A stretch of 64,000 nt of DNA from Paenibacillus sp. MAHUQ-63 (GCF_028765165.1 NZ_JARADB010000004.1:496001-560000); one strand, 5' to 3'; shown: positions 30,802-39,162, counted from the first letter of the stretch. Numbers and translations: made by a program. Notes: generated from the sequence alone by a model not told the origin.

Positions 30802-31395
30802 ATGAAGCAAGATCAAGATCAGAAACCAGCAATGTTACCCGATGACCGAAGGGAACGCATTAAGAAAGCGGCTTTGAAAGTATTCGCCAAATGGGGGCTG
30901 CAGGCAGCGAAGATAAGTATGATCGCGGAAGAAGCCGGTGTCAGCCAGGGACTGTCTTATCGGTATTTCAGCTCGAAGGAAGAGCTCTTCACAATGCTCG
31001 TGCAAGAAGCTCTCGACCAAGCGGAGACATCCTTAGCGGACATCTCGCGGCTCCCTGGCTCGCCAAAGGAACGATTAAGAGCTTTCACGTTGACGATGCT
31101 GGATGAAAGCCACAAGAGTTACTTCTTGCTTCTGCGATACGCGCAAATCGAGGAAGGTGTACCGGAGCAGACGAAGCAAATCTTGGCGAGCTCTTCACCC
31201 GACCGGACGATCGGGAAGCTGGTTCCGTTGTTCCAACAAGGCCAACAGGCCGGCGAATTCACCGAAGGTGAGCCGGAGAAGCTGTTGTTCTTCTACTTCT
31301 CGGTCATAACGGGTCTTATGTTACAGGATACCCCCGGCATCGATGGCGGTTGGCGGAACGAAGTCGATCGATTAATGAAACTGATTCTGAAATGA
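30802..31395 (+). CDS. TetR/AcrR family regulator
   Basis: A 197-residue TetR protein: DNA-binding domain at about residues 12-60 (RIKKAALKVFAKWGLQAAKISMIAEEAG; SQGLSYRYFSSKEELFTML), followed by a helical effector domain. GGAAAGGAAG precedes ATG 30802. It sits second in an operon with the SDR gene and probably binds the operator at 29834. The short VOC gene follows after 27 bases and may share the transcript. Confidence 0.87.
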   Translation: MKQDQDQKPAMLPDDRRERIKKAALKVFAKWGLQAAKISMIAEEAGVSQGLSYRYFSSKEELFTMLVQEALDQAETSLADISRLPGSPKERLRAFTLTMLDESHKSYFLLLRYAQIEEGVPEQTKQILASSSPDRTIGKLVPLFQQGQQAGEFTEGEPEKLLFFYFSVITGLMLQDTPGIDGGWRNEVDRLMKLILK

Positions 31396-31422
31396 AACAG
31401 CGATATAGGAGGTAGTAGATTT

Positions 31423-31860
31423 TTGAAGATCCATAGAATAGATCACTTGGGAGTAGTCGTAAATGATCTCTCAGCCGCAAAGGAGTTTTTCGTCGATTTA
31501 GGCCTTAAGGTGCAAGGGGAATGGGAAATGGAAGGAGAGTTGTTGAATCAGGTAGTTGGGCTGAATGATGTCAAAACAGCCTGTGTAGGATTGGGGACAC
31601 CAGACGGTCAGGTATGGATAGAATTAATCAAATTTTATAAGCCGTCCGATGATCAAGACATTCAACAACCTCTGGCCAATACCCTGGGAATCCGACATAT
31701 TGCATTTACTGTCGAAGATATTGAAGGCATTGTTGCAAAATTGAGAAAGAAAGGTATGGAGATCTTTAGTGAGATACAAACCTATGAAGGAACTATTAAG
31801 TTATGCTATTGTCGTGGGCCAGAGGGAATTATTTTAGAGTTGGCGGAACGAGTTAGATAA
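31423..31860 (+). CDS. VOC family protein (glyoxalase-like)
   Basis: A 145-residue vicinal-oxygen-chelate protein with two beta-alpha-beta-beta-beta modules: RIDHLGVVVNDLSAAKEFF at the start and LGIRHIAFTVEDIEGIVAKL midway, plus GPEGIILELAE at the end. His and Glu residues at these places are metal-ligand candidates (H8, E-rich WIELIKF, H83, LELAE). The TTG at 31423 follows AGGAGG by about ten bases. The family includes dioxygenases, epimerases and resistance proteins; which applies here cannot be said. Confidence 0.84.
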   Translation: MKIHRIDHLGVVVNDLSAAKEFFVDLGLKVQGEWEMEGELLNQVVGLNDVKTACVGLGTPDGQVWIELIKFYKPSDDQDIQQPLANTLGIRHIAFTVEDIEGIVAKLRKKGMEIFSEIQTYEGTIKLCYCRGPEGIILELAERVR

Positions 31861-31898
31861 ATTGCTGGGCGGCAGTGCGAGCTGGGTAAATATTACAA

Positions 31899-31960
31899 AA
31901 ATTAGTTGCAATAGCATCCTATTTGGTGTATTCTGAAATTAGTTGCAATAACATCCTATT
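31899..31960 (+). promoter_or_regulatory. Twin 25-bp direct repeats framing the MarR promoter
   Basis: The repeats at 31899-31923 and 31936-31960 match at 24 of 25 positions, centred on TTAGTTGCAAT, 37 bases apart. TTGCAA (31906-31911), 17 bases, TATTCT (31929-31934) forms a promoter: copy 1 covers its -35, copy 2 covers the transcript start. Confidence 0.7.
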
Positions 31961-31975
31961 GAAGGAGGCGACCAA

Positions 31976-32437
31976 TTGAGCGATCATTGCAGTCAAAATG
32001 ACAAAAGCGCAGCGGAATCCCACGGTCCGTACATCTCGGCTATTTACCGGCATATGCAAATATTGATTTCAGCCGAGTTGGCACCCTATCGTATCGGAAG
32101 CGGACAGTATATTTTTCTTATGGCGATAGCATTCCAACAACCAATCACTCAGAAGGCGTTAAGCGAGAAACTGCTTATTGACAAAACGACTACCGCCAAA
32201 GCCATAACCAAGCTGGAAGCGGAAGGTTACGTGAGGAGGGAAGCCGATCCTGAAGACAACCGTTATCATCTGCTTTATTTGACGGACTCGGGACTTGAGG
32301 TGGTACCTAAGGTACAGGAAGCATTGGCTCGTGTGAAGAATAAAACCCGGAAAGGTATTGCCGATGAGGAGTATGAATTATTCATCAAGTTGCTGAAAAT
32401 GGTGCTTCACAATCTGACCGAACAAGGGGAATCGTAA
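31976..32437 (+). CDS. MarR family transcriptional regulator
   Basis: A 153-residue MarR protein. The winged helix is at about residues 40-110: ITQKALSEKLLIDKTTTAKAITKLEAEGYVRREADPEDNR, with the wing Asp and Arg. TTG 31976 follows AAGGAGG by eight bases. It leads an operon with the DUF5519 gene and the haloalkane dehalogenase and likely represses it through the two direct repeats upstream. MarR ligands are often phenolic or lipophilic compounds, but nothing here names one. Confidence 0.88.
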   Translation: MSDHCSQNDKSAAESHGPYISAIYRHMQILISAELAPYRIGSGQYIFLMAIAFQQPITQKALSEKLLIDKTTTAKAITKLEAEGYVRREADPEDNRYHLLYLTDSGLEVVPKVQEALARVKNKTRKGIADEEYELFIKLLKMVLHNLTEQGES

Positions 32438-32438
32438 T

Positions 32439-32789
32439 ATGAGCATGATTGGGGGAGCAGGCCTGTCGGAAGAACTGTTAAGCTGGGCTGGTGTAACCAA
32501 GCATCCGCATCGGTTCGGAGGGGTGGAGTTTCAACTAAACGGTACGGAAATCGGGCATTTGCACGGCAATCATTTGTTTGACCTCCTTGTGCCGATTGCT
32601 GAACGCAAGCGGTGGGTCGAAGCTGGGAAGGCAAGTGTGCATCACATGTACCCGGATTCAGGCTGGTTATCCGTTTATTTGAATACCGAGCAAGATGTTG
32701 CTTATGCCATCGAAATCGCCCGTTCTAAATATGATCAAATGAAATCGAAGGGTGTGATGAAAAATGATGAACGAGACCTTCCCTTATGA
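32439..32789 (+). CDS. DUF5519 (luciferase-domain) family protein
   Basis: A 116-residue protein: HPHRFGGVEFQLNGTEIGHLHGNHLFDLLVPIAERKRWVEAGKASVHHMYPDSGWLSVYL fits the DUF5519 domain, named after sequence similarity to a region of dinoflagellate luciferases. No enzymatic activity is known. It begins one base after the MarR stop and its 3' end overlaps the dehalogenase gene by 26 bases, a clear operon. Confidence 0.8.
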   Translation: MSMIGGAGLSEELLSWAGVTKHPHRFGGVEFQLNGTEIGHLHGNHLFDLLVPIAERKRWVEAGKASVHHMYPDSGWLSVYLNTEQDVAYAIEIARSKYDQMKSKGVMKNDERDLPL

Positions 32790-33660
32790 GAAAAAACGAA
32801 ACCAAGTATTCGGATTAGAAATGGCATATGTGGAAGAAGGAAGCGGAGATCCAATCGTATTCCTGCACGGCAATCCAGCATCCTCCTATCTATGGCGCAA
32901 CATTATTCCATATGCCCAGAAGTTCGGGCGCTGCATAGTGCCTGATCTCATCGGAATGGGGGATTCGGCAAAGCTTCCGGATAGCGGGCCTCAAGCCTAT
33001 ACCTTCGCCCAACACAGACGCTATCTTGACGAGCTGCTCGCTCAGCTCGGTGTTCGCGAGCGTGTCACTTTCGTCGTTCACGACTGGGGATCGGCCCTAG
33101 GCTTCGACTGGAGTAAACGCCATCCCGGCGCCGTCAAAGGCATCGCGTACATGGAGGCGATCATCAAACCGCGCAGTTGGAGTGAAATGCCGGAGAATGG
33201 ACGCAGCATATTCCAATCGCTCCGGTCGCCGGAAGGAGAGCGAATGGTGTCAGAGCAAAATTCGTTCATCGAGTTCAACTTGCCGGTCAACATATTACGT
33301 AAGCTAACGGATATAGAGCTGGCGCATTACCGTCGGCCATTTCTGGAGCAAGGCGAAAGCCGCCGTCCGATGCTAAGTTGGGCACGCCAACTTCCCTTCG
33401 ATGGAGATCCGGCTGATGTAACCGAAATCGTCACGGAGTATGGTGAGTGGATGGCGCAAAGCGCTGTTCCCAAGCTATTTATTCAATGCACTCCCGGCCT
33501 ATTGCCCCAAGCCCACATCGATTTCTGCCGTACATGGCCCGTGCAAACCGAAGTTACTGTACCGGGACGCCACTATCCCCAAGAAGACGCACCAGATGAA
33601 GTTGGCGAAGCGCTTGCTGCTTGGCTTCATGATTTGGATACTAATTCGATAGAAATATGA
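32764..33660 (+). CDS. Haloalkane dehalogenase, HLD-II type
   Basis: A 298-residue alpha/beta hydrolase with the complete HLD-II pentad: nucleophile Asp107 and halide-binding Trp108 in VVHDWGSALGF, second halide ligand Asn37 in FLHGNPASSYLW, acid Glu131 in YMEAIIKP and base His270 in GRHYPQEDAPDEVG. In LinB/DhaA these positions cleave carbon-halogen bonds hydrolytically. Spacing agrees with LinB to within one or two residues. No signal peptide, so cytosolic. Two ATGs (32764, 32767) overlap the upstream gene. The Bacillales host and a MarR operon make the setting unusual. Natural substrate unknown. Confidence 0.88.
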   Translation: MMNETFPYEKKRNQVFGLEMAYVEEGSGDPIVFLHGNPASSYLWRNIIPYAQKFGRCIVPDLIGMGDSAKLPDSGPQAYTFAQHRRYLDELLAQLGVRERVTFVVHDWGSALGFDWSKRHPGAVKGIAYMEAIIKPRSWSEMPENGRSIFQSLRSPEGERMVSEQNSFIEFNLPVNILRKLTDIELAHYRRPFLEQGESRRPMLSWARQLPFDGDPADVTEIVTEYGEWMAQSAVPKLFIQCTPGLLPQAHIDFCRTWPVQTEVTVPGRHYPQEDAPDEVGEALAAWLHDLDTNSIEI

Positions 33661-33678
33661 ATGTGAAGGAAGGCTAGT

Positions 33679-33822
33679 ATGAGAACAGAGAATCAAGTCA
33701 AAGCTAAATTAATCCAATTACGAGAACTTCAGAAAGTAAATGATACGGAGGCTATTCGAATTCAAATCGAAATGCTGGAATGGGTTTTGAATCAGCCAAC
33801 AGAAAGCTATCACTGCAAATAA
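33679..33822 (+). CDS. Small hypothetical protein, 47 residues
   Basis: An ATG at 33679 preceded by GAAGGAAGG opens a frame of 48 codons ending at TAA 33822. The product starts MRTENQVKAKLIQLRELQKV and is charged and helical with heptad-like leucines, ending NQPTESYHCK. It lies 18 bases behind the dehalogenase and may belong to the same transcript. I recognise no family; a short coiled-coil is the best description. Confidence 0.5.
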   Translation: MRTENQVKAKLIQLRELQKVNDTEAIRIQIEMLEWVLNQPTESYHCK

Positions 33823-33905
33823 GATTCTGATTGTTCGTGATCGGATTATGGATGGTATTTATGGCATCATTGGACATACAATCAAAGAATATGGAGTGAT
33901 ACGCT

Positions 33906-34232
33906 ATGGCAGAGAACATCGCTAACAATTCGGAAAAGATGCACTTCATGTTATGGTCCACACCGCCGAGACCCACTTTTCATGTCGACATGACCGAGGA
34001 AGAACGGAAGATCATGATGGATCACATCGCCTATTGGACGGATAAGCAGAATCAGGGGATTGCCCTAGTGTTCGGGCCTGTTCTTAATCCCGCATCACCG
34101 CATGGGCTTGCTATCATTGAAGTTGAGAATGAAGCTCAAGTTCCCCATATCATAGATGAAGACCCTGCGGTTGTGGCAGGAATCATGTCAACGGAATTTT
34201 ACCCCATGAAAGCGGTCCTGCCTAGTGAATAA
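33906..34232 (+). CDS. YciI-like protein
   Basis: A 108-residue protein: HFMLWSTPPRPTFHVDMTEEERKIMMDHIAYW and GPVLNPASPHGLAIIEVENEAQVPHIIDEDPAVVAGIMSTEFYPMKAV match the YCII-related fold, with the conserved His/Asp pair (near H39 and D84). A weak ribosome site (GGAGTGAT) precedes ATG 33906. It may be the last gene of the MarR operon before the terminator at 34264. Function is unknown; some relatives are dehydrochlorinase-like, which is intriguing next to a dehalogenase but unproven. Confidence 0.82.
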   Translation: MAENIANNSEKMHFMLWSTPPRPTFHVDMTEEERKIMMDHIAYWTDKQNQGIALVFGPVLNPASPHGLAIIEVENEAQVPHIIDEDPAVVAGIMSTEFYPMKAVLPSE

Positions 34233-34263
34233 GCGGATAACGAACGTTGAGGTCAAGGAGTAG

Positions 34264-34288
34264 GCCATCCCGCAAGGATGGCTTTTTC
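34264..34288 (+). terminator. Terminator after the YciI-like gene
   Basis: GCCATCC and GGATGGC pair across CGCAA, then five T. Confidence 0.85.
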
Positions 34289-34338
34289 ATTTTTTGCGAT
34301 AGAAGCACGGAGGATTGCCAAGATGGGAGGGAGAAATA

Positions 34339-35262
34339 GTGGCGTATTTATTTCGTAAGGAAATCATTGATTGGACATCCTGGGCTGCTGTTCTCCAGTC
34401 TATTGAAGACTTTCGACCATTAATCAGTGCCATTTTCGAGAAGGAAAGACTAGAGGGCATTGACCGGATCTCGCTGCTAGCAGCAGGAACGAATGCGGTT
34501 TTTAGGGTGGGGGAATATGTAATCAAAATATTAGCACCCTGCGAATCTGGCGTAAACCAGGACGCCGATTATGATGTGGAGCTGCAATCCATGCGTCGAG
34601 CCTATGAACTAGGCATTCGTACACCGCGAATCGTTGCCGCTTCCAGTTGGCAAGACAAGTATTTATTTGCTTATATAGTCATGGATTTCATTGATGGTGA
34701 GCTAGCCGGACACGCATTCAACAAGTACGATGACGCCCAAAAGATGCAGTTTATTCAAGAGCTTAAGCATACGATGTCATTGTTCAACACCATACCTGAT
34801 AAAGAGATGGATACCCGGATGATTCGTACTCGGGCATTGATGAATTCTAGATGGGAGCCATTTCCCGAGTGTGTGAAGAGGCAGGTTGAAACGATTATTG
34901 GCGAACTTGACTTGTCCGATTGCGTGTATGTGCATGGGGATCTGAACGCAAATAATTTGATTCAAGATGAGAATCACCGACTCTATCTCATAGATTTCGC
35001 AGAATGCATAGTTGCTCCTGTCTGGTATGAATATCCGCCGATTTTGTTCGATCTCTTCGATCACGATCGGCAAGCGATCAAGGCGTTTATGGCTGATTCT
35101 CATCCCCGTGACTTTCAGGATAAAGTGTTTGGCGCACTGTTACTGCATGACTTCGGCGCAGACTTCATTAGGGATATCTACATAAGACACACAGGGAAGA
35201 TGGTCCAGGAGATGAAGAATATTGACGAAATCAGGAGTATACTTAGTGGACGGTTGAACTAG
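34339..35262 (+). CDS. Aminoglycoside-phosphotransferase-like kinase (APH family)
   Basis: A 307-residue APH/choline kinase-fold protein: the ATP-site strand and lysine in AVFRVGEYVIKILAP, the catalytic loop VHGDLNANNLI with Asp, and the metal Asp in LIDFAE. It is a small-molecule kinase; aminoglycosides, homoserine, methylthioribose and others are used by relatives, so no substrate is given. GTG 34339 follows GGGAGGGAG at five to six bases; the in-frame TTG 34315 lacks a site. Monocistronic between two terminators. Confidence 0.82.
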   Translation: MAYLFRKEIIDWTSWAAVLQSIEDFRPLISAIFEKERLEGIDRISLLAAGTNAVFRVGEYVIKILAPCESGVNQDADYDVELQSMRRAYELGIRTPRIVAASSWQDKYLFAYIVMDFIDGELAGHAFNKYDDAQKMQFIQELKHTMSLFNTIPDKEMDTRMIRTRALMNSRWEPFPECVKRQVETIIGELDLSDCVYVHGDLNANNLIQDENHRLYLIDFAECIVAPVWYEYPPILFDLFDHDRQAIKAFMADSHPRDFQDKVFGALLLHDFGADFIRDIYIRHTGKMVQEMKNIDEIRSILSGRLN

Positions 35263-35265
35263 ACC

Positions 35266-35293
35266 AAGGAGCCTCTGCAGGAGGCTCCTTTTA
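35266..35293. terminator. Bidirectional terminator between convergent genes
   Basis: AAGGAGCCTC and GAGGCTCCTT pair with a five-base loop, T run on the plus side. Confidence 0.8.
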
Positions 35294-36181
35294 GGCCAGC
35301 TTCAGCTCAACGATAGACTTCGATAACAAATCTATAAATAACCGCGTAGCCTGGCTAATATATTTATCTTTATGGTAGATGATGCCAATTTCTCTGCTGA
35401 GCGTTGGATTTACAATCTGAATTGCGGTTAACTGCGCGTCGTTGTACATATTTACATACGTTTTGGATAGCGCGGTCACTGCAGCACCAGTCTTTACAAG
35501 GCTAATAATCGTTTCTATCGCTGTAGTTTCAATTATTGGCTCTATAGTTAACCCGCAGCTGTTGCTGGTAAAATCAATGACTTGACGGCACTTATGCGAT
35601 TGAGGGAACAAAACGACGGGATATTGGTTGATATCCTCAAAGTTAATACGTTCTTGGTCAGCTAGTGGATGCTGGCTGGAAACCACTAAATACATATCTT
35701 CTTTGTATAACGGTATTTTGCGTATCCGCTCGTCTTCAATAGGGAAGATTGTGATTGCAAGATCGATTTCATTCTGCATAACGCGTTCCACAATATCGTC
35801 TAGGTTAATAACTTTAATCTGTATTTCAGGATAAATATAGTGAAAGTCAAGCAACACAGAGGAGACTAATTGCGTTAGCTCGCCAGGGAGTGCGCCGATG
35901 GATAAAGTGCCGCGGGCAACCTTCTGAAGCTCCATGATCTGCACTTTCACATTCTCCAGGGAAGAAAAAATCACTTTGCACTCCGCTAGTAAAATTTTTC
36001 CCGCTTCCGTGATGGCAATCTTTTTACCGATTCGGTCGAATAGGGGAACCCCTAATTCATCCTCCAACGTTTTGATTTGATGGCTTAGCGTAGGCTGGCT
36101 CATGCCAAGCTTCTCGGAAGCTCTAGTAAAATGCATTTCTTTACAGATGGCTGCAAAGTATTCCAGTTGGCGAAATTCCAT
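35291..36181 (-). CDS. LysR family transcriptional regulator
   Basis: A 296-residue LysR protein: winged helix at residues 1-60 (MEFRQLEYFAAICKEMHFTRASEKLGMSQPTLSHQIKTLEDELGVPLFDR) and a two-lobed effector domain (about 90-296). I start at ATG 36181, with GTGAGG nine bases before; a GTG fifteen bases further up is in frame. LysR usually controls a divergent neighbour, but the neighbour at 36342 is the co-directional response regulator, so its target is not evident here. Confidence 0.9.
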   Translation of the reverse strand: MEFRQLEYFAAICKEMHFTRASEKLGMSQPTLSHQIKTLEDELGVPLFDRIGKKIAITEAGKILLAECKVIFSSLENVKVQIMELQKVARGTLSIGALPGELTQLVSSVLLDFHYIYPEIQIKVINLDDIVERVMQNEIDLAITIFPIEDERIRKIPLYKEDMYLVVSSQHPLADQERINFEDINQYPVVLFPQSHKCRQVIDFTSNSCGLTIEPIIETTAIETIISLVKTGAAVTALSKTYVNMYNDAQLTAIQIVNPTLSREIGIIYHKDKYISQATRLFIDLLSKSIVELKLA

Positions 36182-36341
36182 GTGATGTGGCCTCACTTTA
36201 TAACTTACATCGATTATTAGGCATTAAAATGACCAGTTCATTAATGATAATAATAGAATATCAAATATGAATGCATTTCATCAATTAATGAATGGCCATC
36301 ATGAAGTTAAAAGGTGTGATTTTTCCATCAAAATCCATGAT

Positions 36342-37109
36342 TTATTTCTGATACTCCTTTGGTGTAAAACCGGTTATCTGCTTGAAAATTCTGCTAAAGT
36401 AGAATTGATCGGGGTAGCCGACGCTTTCGCCAACTTCTTTGATCGTTAGATTGGGATGATGCGTAAGCAAATATTTGGCCTCGTTGATTCTCAACATCAT
36501 GAGATAGCGGGAGGGAGGCTCTGACGTATACTTAATGAATATTTTGCTCAAATACGAAGCGGTGAAGTTGAAATGCCGGGCGATATGCTCGAGGCTGAGC
36601 TCCTTAGTGAAATTTTCCTTCATAAAATCGCGAACAAGCTGAACGGTATCCTCTGGATTCGGAGCGGGATGCGGGCTCAGTCCTCTCAAGCGCTCCTCAA
36701 ACTGCGCACGCTCGCTCTCTATAAGGGTAATCATCCGTGAGATGACTCGTTGCAGTTCATCCGTGGAAACGGGTTTAAGCAAATAATCGTTGACATTATA
36801 CTGCATAGCCCGCTTAGCATACTCGAAATCCGCATAGCCGCTGGTGATGATCTTACGGATACGGGGGAAATACATATGCAGAATATGGATAAGCTCCAGT
36901 CCGTCCATGACGGGCATGCGAATATCAGTAACGAGGAGATCCGGCTGCTCCTGGCGCACTAGCTCTAACGCATCCTTGCCATCCTGCGCTGCACCTACGA
37001 CTTTGACCGCATGGTTACCGCTTTCGATTCGCTTCACAAGATTGTTGCGGATCAAATCTTCATCCTCAACGACAATGACCTTAACCAACCGATTTGCTTC
37101 CATGACCAT
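36342..37109 (-). CDS. YesN-type response regulator with AraC output domain
   Basis: A 255-residue two-domain protein: receiver domain with VVEDE, phosphoacceptor Asp62 in LLVTDIRMPVMDG and a Lys in YLLKPVS; then an AraC-type double helix-turn-helix (about 160-255: LEHIARHFNFTASYLSKIFI and IKEVGESVGYPDQFYFSRIFKQITGFTPKEYQK). Start ATG 37109 overlaps the kinase end by 29 bases. With the kinase and the divergent ABC genes it forms a classic sugar-sensing locus and probably activates the promoter upstream of 39192. Confidence 0.93.
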   Translation of the reverse strand: MVMEANRLVKVIVVEDEDLIRNNLVKRIESGNHAVKVVGAAQDGKDALELVRQEQPDLLVTDIRMPVMDGLELIHILHMYFPRIRKIITSGYADFEYAKRAMQYNVNDYLLKPVSTDELQRVISRMITLIESERAQFEERLRGLSPHPAPNPEDTVQLVRDFMKENFTKELSLEHIARHFNFTASYLSKIFIKYTSEPPSRYLMMLRINEAKYLLTHHPNLTIKEVGESVGYPDQFYFSRIFKQITGFTPKEYQK

Positions 37110-38976
37110 GATGATCGTTGATGCCTCCTTGATCTAAAGTTCCGCCTATGAGGACGGTCGCACCTTGTCCCGGTCCATTCCCGATCCGGAAAATCGTTTC
37201 GTTGCCATACATCAGTTTCAGACGGATATAAATGTTCAGCAGCCCCATCCCGTTCAGCTTGAGCAGTGGAAGGACGTTCGTCTCATTGATTTCGCGTATT
37301 TTGTTATGCAGATGAGATAAGCTTTCCTCACTAAACCCGCCGCCATTATCCGAAACCTCAATTCGCCAGCTCCTTGCATCCATGGTGCCGGTTACACGGA
37401 TAAACCAAGGAGGATTCTGTTTGGTTGCGAATTTGAGCGAGTTTTCCACAAGCGGTTGAATGATTAGCTTCGGGATGTACAGATCAAGGATGCGCTCATC
37501 TAAACGGAACTCGTAATGCAGCTTACGGCTAAAGCGGATTTGATTGATTTCCAAATATTTGCGGGTATGAAGCACTTCCTCCTTAAGCGCAACAAGCGAG
37601 CCGTCCGTAGAGAAATAACGGAGGAAATCGGACATATTTTCGGTCATCGCAACGATTTCTTCGTTCATATTCTCCTGCGCCATGACTTGAATCGTAGTAA
37701 GCGTATTATATAGAAAATGCGGATTCATTTGCGTCTGCAAAGCGACGAGCTTCGCTTGAAGTTCTTGATGCTGCGACATCAGCAAATCCTCCATGGACTG
37801 TTTGAGCCGCATGCTCATCTTCACGAACGACCCATGCAGTTGGTCGAGCTCATTCAATCCGCTGTTTAGCTCGAAGGCTGCAGCACGAACGGTGCCTAGA
37901 TCTTCCAGACGCATTGATTTAATGGAACGGTGAATGTTCAGAATAGGACGTGTGATTCGTTTGGCGGCGAGGAAGGAAAGGACAATGGCCAACAACAGAA
38001 TGACGAGTGCAATAAGTACGGTCCGCTTCGCAAAGGTAAAAAGCGGTGATAACAATTTGCTTTCGGATACGATCATGACCGTATTGAAGCCAGTAAAATC
38101 GGAGTGATGCAGTGACAGCAGCGCTTTCTCGCCCGTATCCGGGTTGAGGAACGATTGCCCTGTGCCTGGATCGACCTTGCCTTTGAAACTCATATAAGGT
38201 TCATACCGGTCTTTGTCTGCATTGGTCGGGAAGATGATATCACCTGCATGGTTGTAGACCAGTACTTTGGCTTGATACGGGTTCCGTTCCGTGAAATCGA
38301 TAGCGCTTTTAAAGACTCGGTTAAAGTACTGCTTAACCTCGATAATACCCATCGGAGCGTTGTACGTGTCATAGAAGAGGCGGAATAGAGAAACGGAGTA
38401 CTGCTCCTGGCTCGACGAGATGAAGCGCGACATTTCCTCATCGGGAACGGGGAGCGCAATGTATTTGCCATCCGCATTGTTCATTACAGGCTCAAACCAT
38501 GATTTCTCGCTTGGAACATATGTTCGCTCGCCGTTATCGAAGCCATTCCCATAGACTTTGCTTTTGAAATCGTACAAATACAACTGTTCGACCGGTCGGG
38601 AAGGACCGATTGCCGCCGTTAGAATGTCCGTTAATTCTTTGGCGTTTTGCACGGAATTATCAAAAGGGGAAACGTTTGCGGTTGACGTTTGTTTGATGTC
38701 CTCATTCTTCGTAAGGGACAGATAGCGTTGGAAATGGTTTTTCACAAGGTTGGAGTACATGACGTTCAAGGATACATCGTTTAATTTACGGAATTCCGAA
38801 TCGATACTATCCTGCATGGACTGTCCCATGCTTTCCAATGAGTCTGTCGCGTTCTTGCGTATCAAGTCGGAGGCCCACAGATAGAACCATGCGACCAGAA
38901 CGGTGAACACGATAACGATTAACAACGAGTAGGTGGAGAAGAGAATCGTTTGAATGTTGCGGTATTTAGTCCACAT
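37081..38976 (-). CDS. YesM-type sensor histidine kinase
   Basis: A 631-residue membrane kinase. A membrane helix lies at about residues 8-32 (ILFSTYSLLIVIVFTVLVAW), an extracellular sensor of about 270 residues, a second helix near 305-330 (TVLIALVILLLAIVLSFLAA), a HAMP linker, a His_kinase block with the phospho-His (His420) in QMNPHFLYNTL, and an ATP-binding domain with SDNGGGF and GMGLLNI. I start at ATG 38976, six bases after GGAGG; the longer frame to 39117 has no site. Senses a carbohydrate or a binding-protein complex; ligand unknown. Confidence 0.92.
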   Translation of the reverse strand: MWTKYRNIQTILFSTYSLLIVIVFTVLVAWFYLWASDLIRKNATDSLESMGQSMQDSIDSEFRKLNDVSLNVMYSNLVKNHFQRYLSLTKNEDIKQTSTANVSPFDNSVQNAKELTDILTAAIGPSRPVEQLYLYDFKSKVYGNGFDNGERTYVPSEKSWFEPVMNNADGKYIALPVPDEEMSRFISSSQEQYSVSLFRLFYDTYNAPMGIIEVKQYFNRVFKSAIDFTERNPYQAKVLVYNHAGDIIFPTNADKDRYEPYMSFKGKVDPGTGQSFLNPDTGEKALLSLHHSDFTGFNTVMIVSESKLLSPLFTFAKRTVLIALVILLLAIVLSFLAAKRITRPILNIHRSIKSMRLEDLGTVRAAAFELNSGLNELDQLHGSFVKMSMRLKQSMEDLLMSQHQELQAKLVALQTQMNPHFLYNTLTTIQVMAQENMNEEIVAMTENMSDFLRYFSTDGSLVALKEEVLHTRKYLEINQIRFSRKLHYEFRLDERILDLYIPKLIIQPLVENSLKFATKQNPPWFIRVTGTMDARSWRIEVSDNGGGFSEESLSHLHNKIREINETNVLPLLKLNGMGLLNIYIRLKLMYGNETIFRIGNGPGQGATVLIGGTLDQGGINDHHGHGSKSVG

Positions 38977-39052
38977 GAACGGCCTCCAAACACGAGCTGC
39001 GTCGGTAATGGTTTCATTTTCAACCCGTCGAGACGTTTTGTCAAAGTTTTTC

Positions 39053-39066
39053 TGTAAGCGCAACCA
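39053..39066. promoter_or_regulatory. Candidate cre site (CcpA)
   Basis: TGTAAGCGCAACCA fits the CcpA pattern TGNAANCGNWNNCA. It lies between the divergent YesM and ABC transporter genes. Confidence 0.5.
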
Positions 39067-39126
39067 AGTAAAATAAATGCATAAAAGGAGTCGGATTTCT
39101 CCATGTTCCACAGGCAACGGGCTATC

Positions 39127-39162
39127 TATAATGAAGGCATGACTGAAATGTAAGCGGATTTA
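39127..39162 (+). promoter_or_regulatory. Promoter -10 and second cre-like site of the ABC operon
   Basis: TATAAT (39127-39132) has no good -35, as expected for an activator-dependent promoter. TGTAAGCGGATTTA (39149-39162), one mismatch from a cre, would sit just after the transcript start. Confidence 0.5.
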
